From Flavonifractor hominis (GTDB taxonomy: Bacteria; Bacillota; Clostridia; Oscillospirales; Oscillospiraceae): a stretch of 64,000 bases of DNA. The stretch is taken from positions 62,001 through 126,000 of the forward strand of contig NZ_JBBMFT010000004.1 of assembly GCF_040095835.1 (NCBI RefSeq). Direction: 5' to 3'. Positions 1 through 8,952 of this stretch are shown here, one piece after another. Position 1 is the stretch's first letter. Each line of letters starts with the position of its first letter. The notes under the pieces are model-generated. The model did no database searches and had not been told where the DNA came from. It saw only the letters and a list, made by a program, of their open reading frames with translations. Position numbers and translations under genes: made by a program.

Positions 1-604
1 TGGGGATGCGGGCTCCCAGTTCCAGAAAGCGTTTGGGCTCCTTCAGAAACTCCACGATCTCCTGCAGCTCCGCCTTCTCCTCCTCGGCGCCGGCCACATC
101 GTCAAAGGTGACTTTCTTCTGCTCGTCGGCGCCGCTGCGGGTGCGGGCCCGTCCAAACCGGGCGGTACGGTCAGCGCCGCCCCCGCCTCCGCCGGCACCT
201 GCCTGACGCAGGAACATGAAGTACCACAAAAGGCCAAACACCACCAGCACCGCCACCCAGGGCAGGAAGGAGGCCCAGAAGGGAGGCTCCCACCCCTGAG
301 GATAGTCGTAGTCGGTAATGATACCCTGGTGGAGCTGTTCCACGATCAGATCATTGAAGTCATTGTAGAACCACTCTGGATCGGCCACCTCATAGGTCAC
401 CAGGTTCTGACCTTCCGGCATCCCCTTCAGGGTGAGTGTGACGGTGTTGTCCTTGAGCTCCACCTGCTCCACCTGCTGTTGTTCCAGCAGGCGGCGGATC
501 TCTCCATAGGTGGCCGCCGGGGTGTTATCCAGGCCGCCCTGCAGGGCAAAGACGGTCATCATCAAAATCAAGGCGATGAGGACATAAAAGCCCACATCGC
601 GCAT
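1..604 (-). CDS. ftsH: ATP-dependent zinc metalloprotease FtsH (5' part; gene runs off the window)
   Basis: These are the first 201 codons of a membrane-anchored AAA+ protease that degrades misfolded and short-lived membrane proteins. Visible are an N-terminal membrane segment (about residues 4-20), an extracytoplasmic domain, a second membrane segment (about 112-132, ending WYFMF), a Gly-rich linker and the start of the AAA module (VTFDDVAGAEEEKAEL). The Walker motifs and the HEXGH zinc site would lie to the left of base 1. The ATG at 604-602 follows the end of hpt by about 50 bases. Gene order tilS-hpt-ftsH is the standard one in Firmicutes. It is one of three ftsH genes in the window and is clearly diverged in its periplasm-side domain from the other two. 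Confidence 0.93.
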   Translation of the reverse strand, partial: MRDVGFYVLIALILMMTVFALQGGLDNTPAATYGEIRRLLEQQQVEQVELKDNTVTLTLKGMPEGQNLVTYEVADPEWFYNDFNDLIVEQLHQGIITDYDYPQGWEPPFWASFLPWVAVLVVFGLLWYFMFLRQAGAGGGGGGADRTARFGRARTRSGADEQKKVTFDDVAGAEEEKAELQEIVEFLKEPKRFLELGARIP

Positions 605-654
605 GCTTGCTCTCCGTTTCAATCTCGGGACACGTCCTTTCCGGGCAACGTATT

Positions 655-1209
655 TTACTTGCCCTCGTACACGCAGGGCTTCAAAACGCCGATATAGGGC
701 AGATTGCGGTACCTTTCGTCGTAATCCAGCCCATACCCCACCACAAAATAGTCAGGGATGGAGAAGCCCGCGTAGTGCAGCTGCACCGGCTTGGTACGGC
801 GCGAGGGCTTATCCAGCAGGGTACACAGCCGCACGGAGGCCGGCTTGCGGGCCTGGAGGATCTGCAGCAGATAGCTCAGGGTGTTGCCGCTGTCCAGGAT
901 ATCCTCGATGACGATCACATCCTTGCCCTCGATCTGCTCGGACAGGTCCTTGACGATCTTCACCTGGCCGGAACTGGACGTACCCGAACCGTAGGAGGAC
1001 ACTGCCATGAAATCCACTGTGCAGGGCAGGTGGATCTGCCGCACCAGATCGGCCATAAAGACGAAGGATCCCCGCAGTACGCTGACCAGCAGCGGCTCCT
1101 TACCGGCGTAGTCCCGGTCGATCTCCGCAGCAATCTCCGCTACCCGCTGCCGCAGCTGTTCTTCGGAAAAGAGCACCCGTTCCACGTCTTTGTCCAGAAT
1201 GTGTTCCAT
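655..1209 (-). CDS. hpt: hypoxanthine phosphoribosyltransferase
   Basis: This 184-residue purine salvage enzyme converts hypoxanthine (or guanine) and PRPP to IMP (GMP). The PRPP-binding loop VIVIEDILDSGNT lies at about residues 98-110. The early LVSVLRGSFVFMADL and the SSYGSGTSS loop are typical of the family. Length is normal for bacterial Hpt (about 180). The ATG lies 7 bases after the tilS stop, so it is almost certainly co-transcribed with tilS and ftsH, as in Bacillus and Clostridium. Confidence 0.95.
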   Translation of the reverse strand: MEHILDKDVERVLFSEEQLRQRVAEIAAEIDRDYAGKEPLLVSVLRGSFVFMADLVRQIHLPCTVDFMAVSSYGSGTSSSGQVKIVKDLSEQIEGKDVIVIEDILDSGNTLSYLLQILQARKPASVRLCTLLDKPSRRTKPVQLHYAGFSIPDYFVVGYGLDYDERYRNLPYIGVLKPCVYEGK

Positions 1210-1216
1210 ACTTCCC

Positions 1217-2587
1217 TTACCCTTCCTTCCATATGATCACTTCATAGGCCGGCTGTCCGGGCAGAGCCAGCCGGCTCTGATCCGGGCCAAAGCCCGCCAC
1301 TGCCGCTACACCCCGTCCATCCGCCAGCACCGGAATACGTTCCCGCTCCCGCCGGGGGACTTTGGCGTCGATCAACAGTTTTTTTACCGTCTTGGTACCT
1401 CCCCGCCGGGGCAGGGCGATCTCATCACCAGTCTGCCGGGGCCGGAGCATCGGCAGACCCTCCAAAGCGTCCCGGGCCAGATAAAAGGCTCCGGGCCGTC
1501 CCATACCCTCCTCCGGGCAGATGGTCGCCCGACAGGACACCCGCCACGGGGTTCCCTCAGGGGCCGTCTCTCCGTCCAGCGCCAGCGGTATGGGATGAAA
1601 GGGGGGCAGGGGCTCGCTGCGGGTGGTGAGCAGCAGCTCCCCATACACCCGCTGGGCCAGCTTTCCGCCCGGCAGAAACACGACAGCGGAGGGGTCGTCC
1701 CCCCGGGCCAATTCCACGATGGCCTTCAGATGGGCCGCCGAGCAGTCGGTGTTGCCGTCCCCCAGCATCTCCAGCAGGCGGCGGGCCGCCCGTGGGGCGA
1801 TGGCGGCGGGCAGGTCCGCCAGATACCGTGCCTCGATCACCAGGTCGTCCTCCGCCCAGCGGGCATGGCAGCAGGCGGCGGCCGCCTGGGCGTTGAGATA
1901 GTCGTTGTCAGCCCGCAGATAGCCCATCGTCTCAGCACAGCGCTCGGTCAGGCGGGGGTTGAGCTGCCGCAGCACTGGTATCACCTGATGGCGGATACGG
2001 TTGCGTGCATAGCTCTCATCGGTGTTGGTGCAGTCCTCCACATGGGGGATGCCGTTGGCCTGAAGGTATGCCTCGATGTCCGCCCGCGGCGTGGTAAGCA
2101 AAGGCCGGACGATCTCTCCCCGCCGCGGCGGGATGCCCGCCAGGCCGTGGAGCCCCGCTCCCCGGACCAAATGGAGCAGCAGAGTCTCCAGATTGTCGTC
2201 GGCGTGGTGGGCCGTGGCAATACGCCCACAGCCCAGCTCAGCCGCCGTGCGGCGGAGGAATTCATACCGCAGCTGCCGCCCGGTCTCCTCCACGCCCTGG
2301 TTCCGGCGCTCTGCCTCGGCATACACGTCTCCCCGCTCTACCACACAGGGGATGCCCCGTTCCCGGCACCAGTCCGAGACAAAGGCGGCGTCGGCGTCGG
2401 CCGCCGCCCCCCGCATCCCGTGGTGATAATGGGCCGCCGCCACCCGAAAGCCCCCTTCTTCCGCCATGGAATGCAGCAGGTGGAGCAGACACATGGAATC
2501 GGCCCCTCCTGAGACGGCGCACAGCACCGTCTCTCCCTGGGGCAGCATGTCGTATTCACTTGTCAGGGCTCTGACACTCTCCAGCAT
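1217..2587 (-). CDS. tilS: tRNA(Ile)-lysidine synthase
   Basis: A 456-residue enzyme that attaches lysine to C34 of the CAU-anticodon tRNA-Ile, changing decoding from AUG to AUA. The PP-loop SGGADS sits at residues 26-31 (ATP-pyrophosphatase fold), followed by AAHYHHGMRG and TAHHADDNLET, both TilS signatures. The C-terminal half carries the substrate-specificity region ending in a short TilS_C-like domain (VKKLLIDAKVPRRER). It lies between dnaB and hpt, the usual neighbourhood. Confidence 0.95.
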   Translation of the reverse strand: MLESVRALTSEYDMLPQGETVLCAVSGGADSMCLLHLLHSMAEEGGFRVAAAHYHHGMRGAAADADAAFVSDWCRERGIPCVVERGDVYAEAERRNQGVEETGRQLRYEFLRRTAAELGCGRIATAHHADDNLETLLLHLVRGAGLHGLAGIPPRRGEIVRPLLTTPRADIEAYLQANGIPHVEDCTNTDESYARNRIRHQVIPVLRQLNPRLTERCAETMGYLRADNDYLNAQAAAACCHARWAEDDLVIEARYLADLPAAIAPRAARRLLEMLGDGNTDCSAAHLKAIVELARGDDPSAVVFLPGGKLAQRVYGELLLTTRSEPLPPFHPIPLALDGETAPEGTPWRVSCRATICPEEGMGRPGAFYLARDALEGLPMLRPRQTGDEIALPRRGGTKTVKKLLIDAKVPRRERERIPVLADGRGVAAVAGFGPDQSRLALPGQPAYEVIIWKEG

Positions 2588-2629
2588 AGGGTCTCCTTTG
2601 CCGCAGCGGTTTCGGTATCCGGGGTATGT

Positions 2630-3982
2630 TTAATACTCCTCGTGCCGCCGGTCGATGGAAGAGAAGGTGGTGTATTCGGGCAGCCACTGCAGCTCCACCG
2701 TCCGGGTCTCGCCATGGCGGTTCTTGGCGATGATGCACTCGGCCAGATTGTGATTCTCGCTGTCATCGTTATAATAGTCGTCCCGGTAAAGGAACATGAC
2801 GATGTCGGCGTCCTGCTCGATGGCGCCCGACTCACGCAGATCGGAGAGCATGGGGCGCTTATCCGACCGGCTCTCGGGTCCACGGGAGAGCTGGGACAGA
2901 CAGACTACCGGCACGTTGAGCTCCTTGGCCATGATCTTCAGGGCCCGGGAGATATCGGATACGATCTGCTGACGGTTATCTCCGCTGCGCTGAGGTCCGC
3001 CGGCAGAGGTCATGAGCTGGAGGTAGTCGATGACCACCAGCCCCAGGTTGTCTACCCGGCGGCACTTGGCATTCATGTCGGCCACCGAGAGGGAGGGATT
3101 GTCGTCGATAAGGATCTGGGTCTGGTTGAGGGCCGCCGATGCGGCCGCGATCTTGGTCCAATCCTCCTCGCTGAGCTTGCCCGTCACCAGCTTTTTGTTG
3201 TCCACAAAGGACTCGCCGGAAATCAGACGCATGGCCAGCTGCTCCCGGCTCATCTCCAGAGAGAAGAAGACCACCGTCTTGCCCGAGAACTTGCCCGCGT
3301 GGAGCAGCATGTTCAGGGCGAAGGAGGTCTTGCCCATGCCCGGGCGGGCGGCCAGCAGGATGAGGTCGGACTTATTCAGGCCGGAGATGGCCATGTCCAC
3401 ATCGGGCAGGCCGGTGCTGAGGCCGGGCACCGCCGCGTCGCTGGCGGCCAGTTCGTTGAGCCGCTCATACACATTGAGAATGACGCTGGAGATGTGGGTC
3501 AGGCCCTGGGCAGCCCGGCCCTGCCGGATGGCATAGATGCGCTGTTCAGCGGCCTCCAGCACCTCCTGGGCAGTACCGGTGCCCTCCTGGATCAGGGCGG
3601 TCAGGTCTCCCGCCGTCTCGGCAATACGCCGCAGCAGGGCCTTGTCCTTCACGATGGCCACGTACTCCTTCACGTTGGCCGCCGTAGGGGTGATCTCCAT
3701 GAGCTGGAGCACATACTTGCGGGAGGTATTCTCGTCGTACACCCCGTTCTGGCGCATGTGCTCCAGCACGGTCACCGGGTCGATGGTGAGGGAGAAATTG
3801 AACATGGAGTAGATGGTCTCATAGATCTCCCGGTTGGTGCGCAGATAGAAGTCCTCGGGCCGCAGGGCCTCAATGACCTCGGGCACACACCGGGAGTCAA
3901 TGAGCATGGAGCCCAGTACGCTCTGCTCGGCCTCCGCGCTGTGGGGCATCTGCCGGGCCAGCAGTTCTTCCTCCGTTGCCAT
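2630..3982 (-). CDS. dnaB: replicative DNA helicase DnaB
   Basis: A 450-residue hexameric helicase that unwinds the replication fork. The N-terminal primase-interaction domain begins PHSAEAEQSVLGSMLID. The RecA-type ATPase has Walker A ARPGMGKT at about residues 212-219, the LSxxMSREQLAMRL-type signature (FSLEMSREQLAMRL) and LVVIDYLQLM as Walker B. I chose the ATG at 3982, not the in-frame GTG nine bases upstream, because GGGAGGTG overlaps that GTG and sits about 7 bases from the ATG. It follows rplI, as in B. subtilis-type gdpP-rplI-dnaB operons. Confidence 0.95.
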   Translation of the reverse strand: MATEEELLARQMPHSAEAEQSVLGSMLIDSRCVPEVIEALRPEDFYLRTNREIYETIYSMFNFSLTIDPVTVLEHMRQNGVYDENTSRKYVLQLMEITPTAANVKEYVAIVKDKALLRRIAETAGDLTALIQEGTGTAQEVLEAAEQRIYAIRQGRAAQGLTHISSVILNVYERLNELAASDAAVPGLSTGLPDVDMAISGLNKSDLILLAARPGMGKTSFALNMLLHAGKFSGKTVVFFSLEMSREQLAMRLISGESFVDNKKLVTGKLSEEDWTKIAAASAALNQTQILIDDNPSLSVADMNAKCRRVDNLGLVVIDYLQLMTSAGGPQRSGDNRQQIVSDISRALKIMAKELNVPVVCLSQLSRGPESRSDKRPMLSDLRESGAIEQDADIVMFLYRDDYYNDDSENHNLAECIIAKNRHGETRTVELQWLPEYTTFSSIDRRHEEY

Positions 3983-4024
3983 GTGCTGCACCTCCCTATG
4001 AAAAAATCCGTCCTTCCGGATGTT

Positions 4025-4471
4025 TTACGCCTCGGTCACGACCACCTTCAGCGTTCCGGTGACCTCATAACCCAGCTTGCACTTGAGCTCGTAGGTACCA
4101 AAGGCCTTGATGGGCTCATCCTGCACGATCTTGGTCTTCTGGATGGCAATGCCGTGCTGAGCCTGCAGGGCGTCGGCGATCTCCTTGGAGGTCACCGCTC
4201 CGAACAGCCGTCCGCCGTTGCCCGCCTTGGCGGCGATCTGGACGCTCAGCTCCTTGAGGCGGGCGGCAGTGGCCTCAGCCTCGGCCTTCTCGGCGGCCTG
4301 CTGGGCCTTCTTGGCCTTTTCCTGCATCTTCATGGTGTTGACGTTCTCCGCCGTGGCCAAAACAGCCAGCTTCCGGGGCAGGAGGAAATTGCGGGCGTAG
4401 CCGTCGCTGGCCTCGATCATCTGGCCCTTCTTGCCCTGACCCTTTACGTCCTGCTGCAAAATCACTTTCAT
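4025..4471 (-). CDS. rplI: 50S ribosomal protein L9
   Basis: A 148-residue ribosomal protein. The N-terminal domain starts MKVILQQDVKGQGKKG and contains the conserved GYARNFLLPRKLA stretch. A long alanine/lysine-rich connecting helix follows (about residues 45-75), then a C-terminal rRNA-binding domain (GRLFGAVTSKEIADAL). Length is normal (147-150). AAAGGA precedes the ATG. It lies between gdpP and dnaB on the same strand with gaps of 42-46 bases, so one transcript is likely. Confidence 0.97.
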   Translation of the reverse strand: MKVILQQDVKGQGKKGQMIEASDGYARNFLLPRKLAVLATAENVNTMKMQEKAKKAQQAAEKAEAEATAARLKELSVQIAAKAGNGGRLFGAVTSKEIADALQAQHGIAIQKTKIVQDEPIKAFGTYELKCKLGYEVTGTLKVVVTEA

Positions 4472-4517
4472 GGTAATTCGTCCTTTCGTTGGTTATCCGT
4501 TTGCGTCGTAATCGGTT

Positions 4518-6512
4518 TTATTCGTCCTCCAGGTACTCATCGATGGCCTGCAGAAGAAGGTTGTACACCTCATCCACGCTCTTGCCCGGTACCTGGGCGC
4601 CGGCTGTGGCGGCGTTGCCGCCGCCCCCCAGCTTCTCCAGCACCACCTGCACATTCACATCCCCCATGCTGCGGGCCGAGAGGATGACCCGGTTCTCCTG
4701 ATCGGGGAAGAGAACAAAGGAGGTGTCGATGCCAGAGATGTTCAAAAGTTCATCGGCGGCCTGAGCGGCGGTGATCCGCCCCACAGTGTGGTCCACCCGG
4801 GCCACGGCGATGCCCGCTTTATACATCTTGGCATTCTGGATGATGGAATACTTGGCGATCATCCCCTCCAGATCGTTCTGGAAGAGCTTCTTTACATCAC
4901 CGGTGTCCGCGCCCGAGCGGCGCAGGAAGGCGGCCGCCTCAAAGGTGCGGCTGCCGGTGCGCATGGTGAACTGCTTGGTGTCCAGCACCATGCCGGCCAG
5001 CAGCGCCTCCGCCTCGGTTTTCAGCAGATCAGCCGGCTCCAGCAGATACTGGGCCAGCTCGGTAACCAGCTCACTGGCGGAGGAGGCATAGGGCTCGTGG
5101 AAATTGAGGGCGGCATCGGCAATGTAAGAGGATGCCCGGCGGTGGTGATCGATGACCGCCACCTTGTGCACCGCCTCCAGCAGATCCTGGCTCACCACCT
5201 GCTCGGGCCGGTTGGTGTCCACCACCACCAGCAGGCAGTTGGGATCGGCCAGGAGGATGGCGTCCTGAGGGGAGAGGAATACATCCTTATACTCGGCCAG
5301 CTCGCTCAGCCGCTCCACCATGCCGCTGGCGGGGTTCTGGCCCGGCTCCCGCACGATGTGCACCGGCGCGCCCTTCTTTCGGGCAATGGCACACACGCCG
5401 GCTGCCGCACCCACACAGTCCAAATCCGGGTACTTGTGACCCATAACGAACACCCGGGAAGCGTCGGCCATCAGTTCGCCCAGGGCGCTGGCCATGACCC
5501 GGCTCTTCACCTTGGTGCGTTTCTCCAACTCCTTGGTGCGCCCGCCGTAGAACTCAAAATTAAACTTGTTCTTTACCACAGCCTGGTCGCCGCCCCGGCT
5601 CAGGGCCATCTCCACCGACAAGGCCGCATACTGGAACAGCTCTCCCAGAGAATCGGCCTCTTTGCCGATGCCGATGGACAGGGTGGCCTGGATTCCGGCA
5701 TGGTTGGTCACCTGGCGCACACTGTCCAGTACGGAAAATTTCGCCTCCTGGAACTGGGCCAGGAACCGCTCTTCAAACACAAAGAGATAACGGTCCCGCT
5801 CGTACCGGCAGAAGACCCCCTGAGCGGGGGCCACCCACTGGGCCAGACGCTGGTCGATCTCACTGCGCAGGGCGGACTTGGCGTTGTCCGTAGCCCCTTT
5901 CATCAGCTCCTCATAGTTGTCCACCGTCAGGATGCCCACCACCGGCCGGGTAGAATAGTATTCATCCCGCACCTGCGCCAGATTGGTCACATCCACCCAA
6001 TAGGTGGTAGCCAGGTACCCCCGGGCCCCCTGATCCTCGGTGCGCACCAGATGGCCGAAGACCAAAAAACGGTTCTCCCCAATGCGCACCTCTGACGGGC
6101 ATTCGGTCTTGCCCTCCATGAGCCAGCGGGAGGAAAAGTCGGGCACCGCAGCGGTGATCTTGGTGTCAAACATATGGTCCCGTTCCCCGGTGATCTGCAA
6201 AAAGCGGTCATTGGACCAGATGACCTCATCGTTCTCCGGCCGGAAGATGACCATGGGCAGAGGCGCATTTACCATGGTATCCTTGGTTGCGGTGTCCATA
6301 TTGCAGGTGACATTCTCGATGTATTTCAGGATCTCCTTCTGCCGGCGGGCATTGGTACTGCGGAAGTAAAGGTAGAGCACCACCACCACCGCCGCTTCCA
6401 TCACCGCCACGGGGACACTGAAAATGGCGGTCACCGCGGCAAACACCAGCAAAAAGCCGAAGTACAACCGCAGGCTCGGCTCCAGCAGATGGGATAGTTT
6501 ATTTTTCCGCAT
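4518..6512 (-). CDS. gdpP: cyclic-di-AMP phosphodiesterase GdpP
   Basis: A 664-residue membrane enzyme that hydrolyses c-di-AMP to pApA and so influences potassium and cell-wall homeostasis. Two N-terminal membrane segments lie at about residues 16-50. A PAS domain follows, then a degenerate GGDEF domain (the GGDEF position reads ERDRY, about 237) and a DHH/DHHA1 phosphodiesterase with GHKYPDLD (358-365) and VIDHHRRAS (DHH at 455-457). The ATG at 6512 is preceded by GGGAGG. An in-frame extension to 6620 crosses the promoter and is not translated. Length matches B. subtilis GdpP (659). It heads the gdpP-rplI-dnaB run. Confidence 0.95.
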   Translation of the reverse strand: MRKNKLSHLLEPSLRLYFGFLLVFAAVTAIFSVPVAVMEAAVVVVLYLYFRSTNARRQKEILKYIENVTCNMDTATKDTMVNAPLPMVIFRPENDEVIWSNDRFLQITGERDHMFDTKITAAVPDFSSRWLMEGKTECPSEVRIGENRFLVFGHLVRTEDQGARGYLATTYWVDVTNLAQVRDEYYSTRPVVGILTVDNYEELMKGATDNAKSALRSEIDQRLAQWVAPAQGVFCRYERDRYLFVFEERFLAQFQEAKFSVLDSVRQVTNHAGIQATLSIGIGKEADSLGELFQYAALSVEMALSRGGDQAVVKNKFNFEFYGGRTKELEKRTKVKSRVMASALGELMADASRVFVMGHKYPDLDCVGAAAGVCAIARKKGAPVHIVREPGQNPASGMVERLSELAEYKDVFLSPQDAILLADPNCLLVVVDTNRPEQVVSQDLLEAVHKVAVIDHHRRASSYIADAALNFHEPYASSASELVTELAQYLLEPADLLKTEAEALLAGMVLDTKQFTMRTGSRTFEAAAFLRRSGADTGDVKKLFQNDLEGMIAKYSIIQNAKMYKAGIAVARVDHTVGRITAAQAADELLNISGIDTSFVLFPDQENRVILSARSMGDVNVQVVLEKLGGGGNAATAGAQVPGKSVDEVYNLLLQAIDEYLEDE

Positions 6513-6557
6513 GCGATTCCCTCCCAGGCAGTAAATTTGTCTACAATAAGAGAGTTT

Positions 6558-6586
6558 ATTATACCAGACACGCCTGTCAAAAACAA
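6558..6586 (-). promoter_or_regulatory. sigma-A type promoter of gdpP
   Basis: Read on the minus strand: TTGTTT, 17 bases, TATAAT. The -10 hexamer ends 45 bases before the gdpP ATG. Confidence 0.65.
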
Positions 6587-6592
6587 GTGCGC

Positions 6593-6641
6593 TTGCAGTG
6601 ACTTTCTCGTTGTGATACAATAAGAATCCCTTCCATTGTAT
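6593..6641 (+). promoter_or_regulatory. promoter of the branched-chain aminotransferase gene with an overlapping inverted repeat
   Basis: TTGCAG (6593-6598), 17 bases, TACAAT (6616-6621). The -10 box lies inside an inverted repeat GATACAAT (6614-6621) / ATTGTATC (6634-6641) with a 12-base spacer. The repeat would span the start of transcription, so it could be an operator or a hairpin at the very 5' end of the mRNA. The leader to the ATG at 6719 is about 90 bases; I found no T-box or attenuator in it. Confidence 0.6.
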
Positions 6642-6718
6642 CCTGTTTTACATTCTTTTTTCTTTAAAACTGCCATACTTTGGTTCATACGATCACTGTT
6701 TTCAAGGAGGCCATTCCC

Positions 6719-7783
6719 ATGAAGGAATTTCCCGTGCAGCGGGCCGCGGTCCTCAAGGCCAAACCCGACCCGGACACCCTGCAGTTTGGTAAGAGCTTCA
6801 CCGATCATATGTTTATCATGGATTACACCGCTGGCCAGGGCTGGCATGATGGGCGCATTGTCCCCTACGCTCCCCTGTCCCTGGAGCCCTCTGCCATGGT
6901 GTTCCATTATGCCCAGGAGGTCTTTGAGGGGCTGAAGGCCTACCGCGCTCCCGACGGCGGCGTCCAGCTCTTCCGGCCCACGGAGAACGTCAAACGCATC
7001 AACTCCTCCTGCGAGCGTATGTGCATCCCGCCCTTGGATGAAGACGACGCTCTGGCCGCCATTGAACAGCTGGTGCGCCTGGAGGCCGACTGGGTTCCCT
7101 CCAAGCCGGGCACCTCTCTGTACATCCGTCCCTTTATCATCGCCACCACCCCCACACTGGGGGTCCACGCCGCCCACAACTATATCTTCTGCATCATTGC
7201 CTGCCCCGTGGGCGCCTATTACGCCGAGGGCATCAACCCGGTGAAGATCTATGTGGAGAGCGAGGACGTGCGCGCCGTCCGGGGCGGCACGGGCTACACC
7301 AAGTGCGGCGGCAACTACGCCGCCTCCATCCGTGCCGGTGAGCGGGCTGAGGAGCACGGCTACGCCCAGGTGCTGTGGCTGGACGGCGTCCACCGCAAGT
7401 ACATCGAAGAAGTGGGCTCCATGAACGTTATGTTCCAGCTGGGTGATACGGTGGTCACCCCCATGCTTACCGGCTCCGTCCTGCCGGGCATCACCCGCAA
7501 GTCCTGCATCGAGCTTATGCGCAGCTGGGGCATGCAGGTGGAGGAGCGGCTCATCACCGCCCAGGAGCTCTTTGATGCAGGCGCTGACGGCACCCTGAAG
7601 GAGGCTTGGGGCACCGGCACCGCCGCGGTCATCTCCCCCATCGGCGAGATGGGCTGGGAGGACAAGCACGTGGTGGTCAATGCCGGCCAGATCGGCCCCC
7701 TGGCCCAGAAACTCTATGATACCCTCACCGGCATCCAGTGGGGCACCCGGCCCGATCCCTTCGGGTGGGTGGTCCGGCTGTGA
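6719..7783 (+). CDS. ilvE: branched-chain amino acid aminotransferase
   Basis: A 354-residue PLP enzyme of fold type IV that interconverts Leu/Ile/Val with their 2-oxo acids. Features: VFHYAQEVFEGLKAYR near the N-terminus, RPFIIATTPTLGV, GTGYTKCGGNYAAS with the PLP-binding lysine in KCGGNYA, and YIEEVGSMNVMF. This is the long BCAT type (IlvE II, about 350 residues). The ATG at 6719 follows AAGGAGG by 8 bases; an upstream in-frame ATG at 6680 lacks such a site. It is monocistronic, with its own promoter and a strong terminator. Confidence 0.93.
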   Translation: MKEFPVQRAAVLKAKPDPDTLQFGKSFTDHMFIMDYTAGQGWHDGRIVPYAPLSLEPSAMVFHYAQEVFEGLKAYRAPDGGVQLFRPTENVKRINSSCERMCIPPLDEDDALAAIEQLVRLEADWVPSKPGTSLYIRPFIIATTPTLGVHAAHNYIFCIIACPVGAYYAEGINPVKIYVESEDVRAVRGGTGYTKCGGNYAASIRAGERAEEHGYAQVLWLDGVHRKYIEEVGSMNVMFQLGDTVVTPMLTGSVLPGITRKSCIELMRSWGMQVEERLITAQELFDAGADGTLKEAWGTGTAAVISPIGEMGWEDKHVVVNAGQIGPLAQKLYDTLTGIQWGTRPDPFGWVVRL

Positions 7784-7800
7784 GCCAGCCTTCCTGACCG

Positions 7801-7845
7801 GCCAGTGGGCGGCACCGCATGCGGTGCCGCCCACTGGCCTTTTTG
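7801..7845 (+). terminator. rho-independent terminator of ilvE
   Basis: A perfect 38-base palindrome (two 19-base arms, 7801-7838) followed by CTTTTT. It is close to symmetrical but only the + side has the T-run. Confidence 0.9.
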
Positions 7846-7907
7846 TCATATCATGCCATAATTCTATGGTTTTCTTTAGCTTTCTTTTCCTTTGGCGGCC
7901 CTCATGC

Positions 7908-7913
7908 TACAAT
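7908..7913 (+). promoter_or_regulatory. extended -10 promoter of the lipoprotein gene
   Basis: TGC-TACAAT, an extended -10 element, 25 bases before the start codon at 7939. The -35 region is weak. Confidence 0.45.
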
Positions 7914-7938
7914 GGCGCAAACGAAATGAGGTGCTGTT

Positions 7939-8949
7939 ATGAATCGACGCTTACTCCCCCTGCTCCTGCTGCCGGTGCTGGTCCTGACCGCCTGCCGCAG
8001 CCAGACCGCCGCACAGCCATCCCCCGCCCCCCTTGAGGTCCGGACCGAGGCCCGCCGCCTGGCCGCTGCCCAGCTGGGCACGCTGGAGACCCAGCTCTCC
8101 GCTGAGGAACACGACCAGGTGCTCCATCTGCTGGAACGTCTCGTCCCACTGCGCCAGGCCCGTGCATCCGACGGCCGCTGGGAGCTGTCAGCGGAGGAGA
8201 GCCGGCTGGTGGAAGAGCTCAACCAGTTCTATGAGGACTGTACCAGCCGCTATCTGGGGGAGCCGGACCATTGGAGCGCAGACGAGGGAAAGATGCAGCC
8301 CCTGGCCGGGTACGACATTGAAGGGGACGGAGTGCTGAAGGCCACGGACGGCGAGGACGCCTACCGGCCCCTGTGGGACCTGGTGCAGGACCTGCTGCCG
8401 GAAGGCAGTCTGAATGCCTTCCGCCGCTTTACCGTCTTCACGGATGGTGTGGATGAAATCCTGGCCTATGTGGTCCCCGTAGATGAGGCAGGCACCCAGT
8501 GGGAGCTGGCAGTGGACCCACAGGACACCGAGAATCTGGACTACTTTGCGGTGACGGTGTTCCACGAGTACAGCCACTATCTGACCCTCAACGACGCCCA
8601 GGTCACCTATGGCGGTACCCCTCGCTTCGATTGCTACAGCGAGCCCGGTATGGTCTGCCTGCCCAAATCCTACCTAAACGCCTTCTACCAGAGCTTCTGG
8701 CAGGACTACCTGGACGACCGGCTGGCCGCGCCGGACAGCTCCGGCTTCTACCTGCGCCACCCGGACGACTTCGTCACCAGCTACGCCGCCACCAATCCGT
8801 CGGAGGACATTGCCGAGAGCTTTGCCTTTTTCGTCCTGACCGACCGGGCCGAGGGCGACGCGGTGTGGGCGCAGAAGATAAACTTCTTCTACGCCTACCC
8901 CGAGCTGGTGACCTTCCGAGAGCAGGCCCGGACGCAGCTGGGGTTGTAA
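7939..8949 (+). CDS. lipoprotein with a zinc-metallopeptidase motif
   Basis: A 336-residue protein with a lipoprotein signal peptide (MNRRLLPLLLLPVLVL) and lipobox LTAC, so Cys19 should be lipidated and the protein held on the outer face of the membrane. VFHEYSHYL (HEYSH at 209-213) is an HExxH zinc site, and EDIAESFAFF (about 289-298) supplies a plausible third ligand in the gluzincin arrangement. I recognise no named peptidase family. The first 150 residues are helical and charged. GAGGTG precedes the ATG. It is flanked by ilvE and a convergent pseudouridine synthase and so looks monocistronic. Peptidase activity is inferred from the motif only. Confidence 0.7.
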   Translation: MNRRLLPLLLLPVLVLTACRSQTAAQPSPAPLEVRTEARRLAAAQLGTLETQLSAEEHDQVLHLLERLVPLRQARASDGRWELSAEESRLVEELNQFYEDCTSRYLGEPDHWSADEGKMQPLAGYDIEGDGVLKATDGEDAYRPLWDLVQDLLPEGSLNAFRRFTVFTDGVDEILAYVVPVDEAGTQWELAVDPQDTENLDYFAVTVFHEYSHYLTLNDAQVTYGGTPRFDCYSEPGMVCLPKSYLNAFYQSFWQDYLDDRLAAPDSSGFYLRHPDDFVTSYAATNPSEDIAESFAFFVLTDRAEGDAVWAQKINFFYAYPELVTFREQARTQLGL

Positions 8950-8952
8950 ATC

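Noticed and set aside
6622..6718. T-box or attenuator in the ilvE leader
   Set aside because: No T-box AGGGTGGNACCGCG-like motif, leader peptide or terminator hairpin is present before the ATG.
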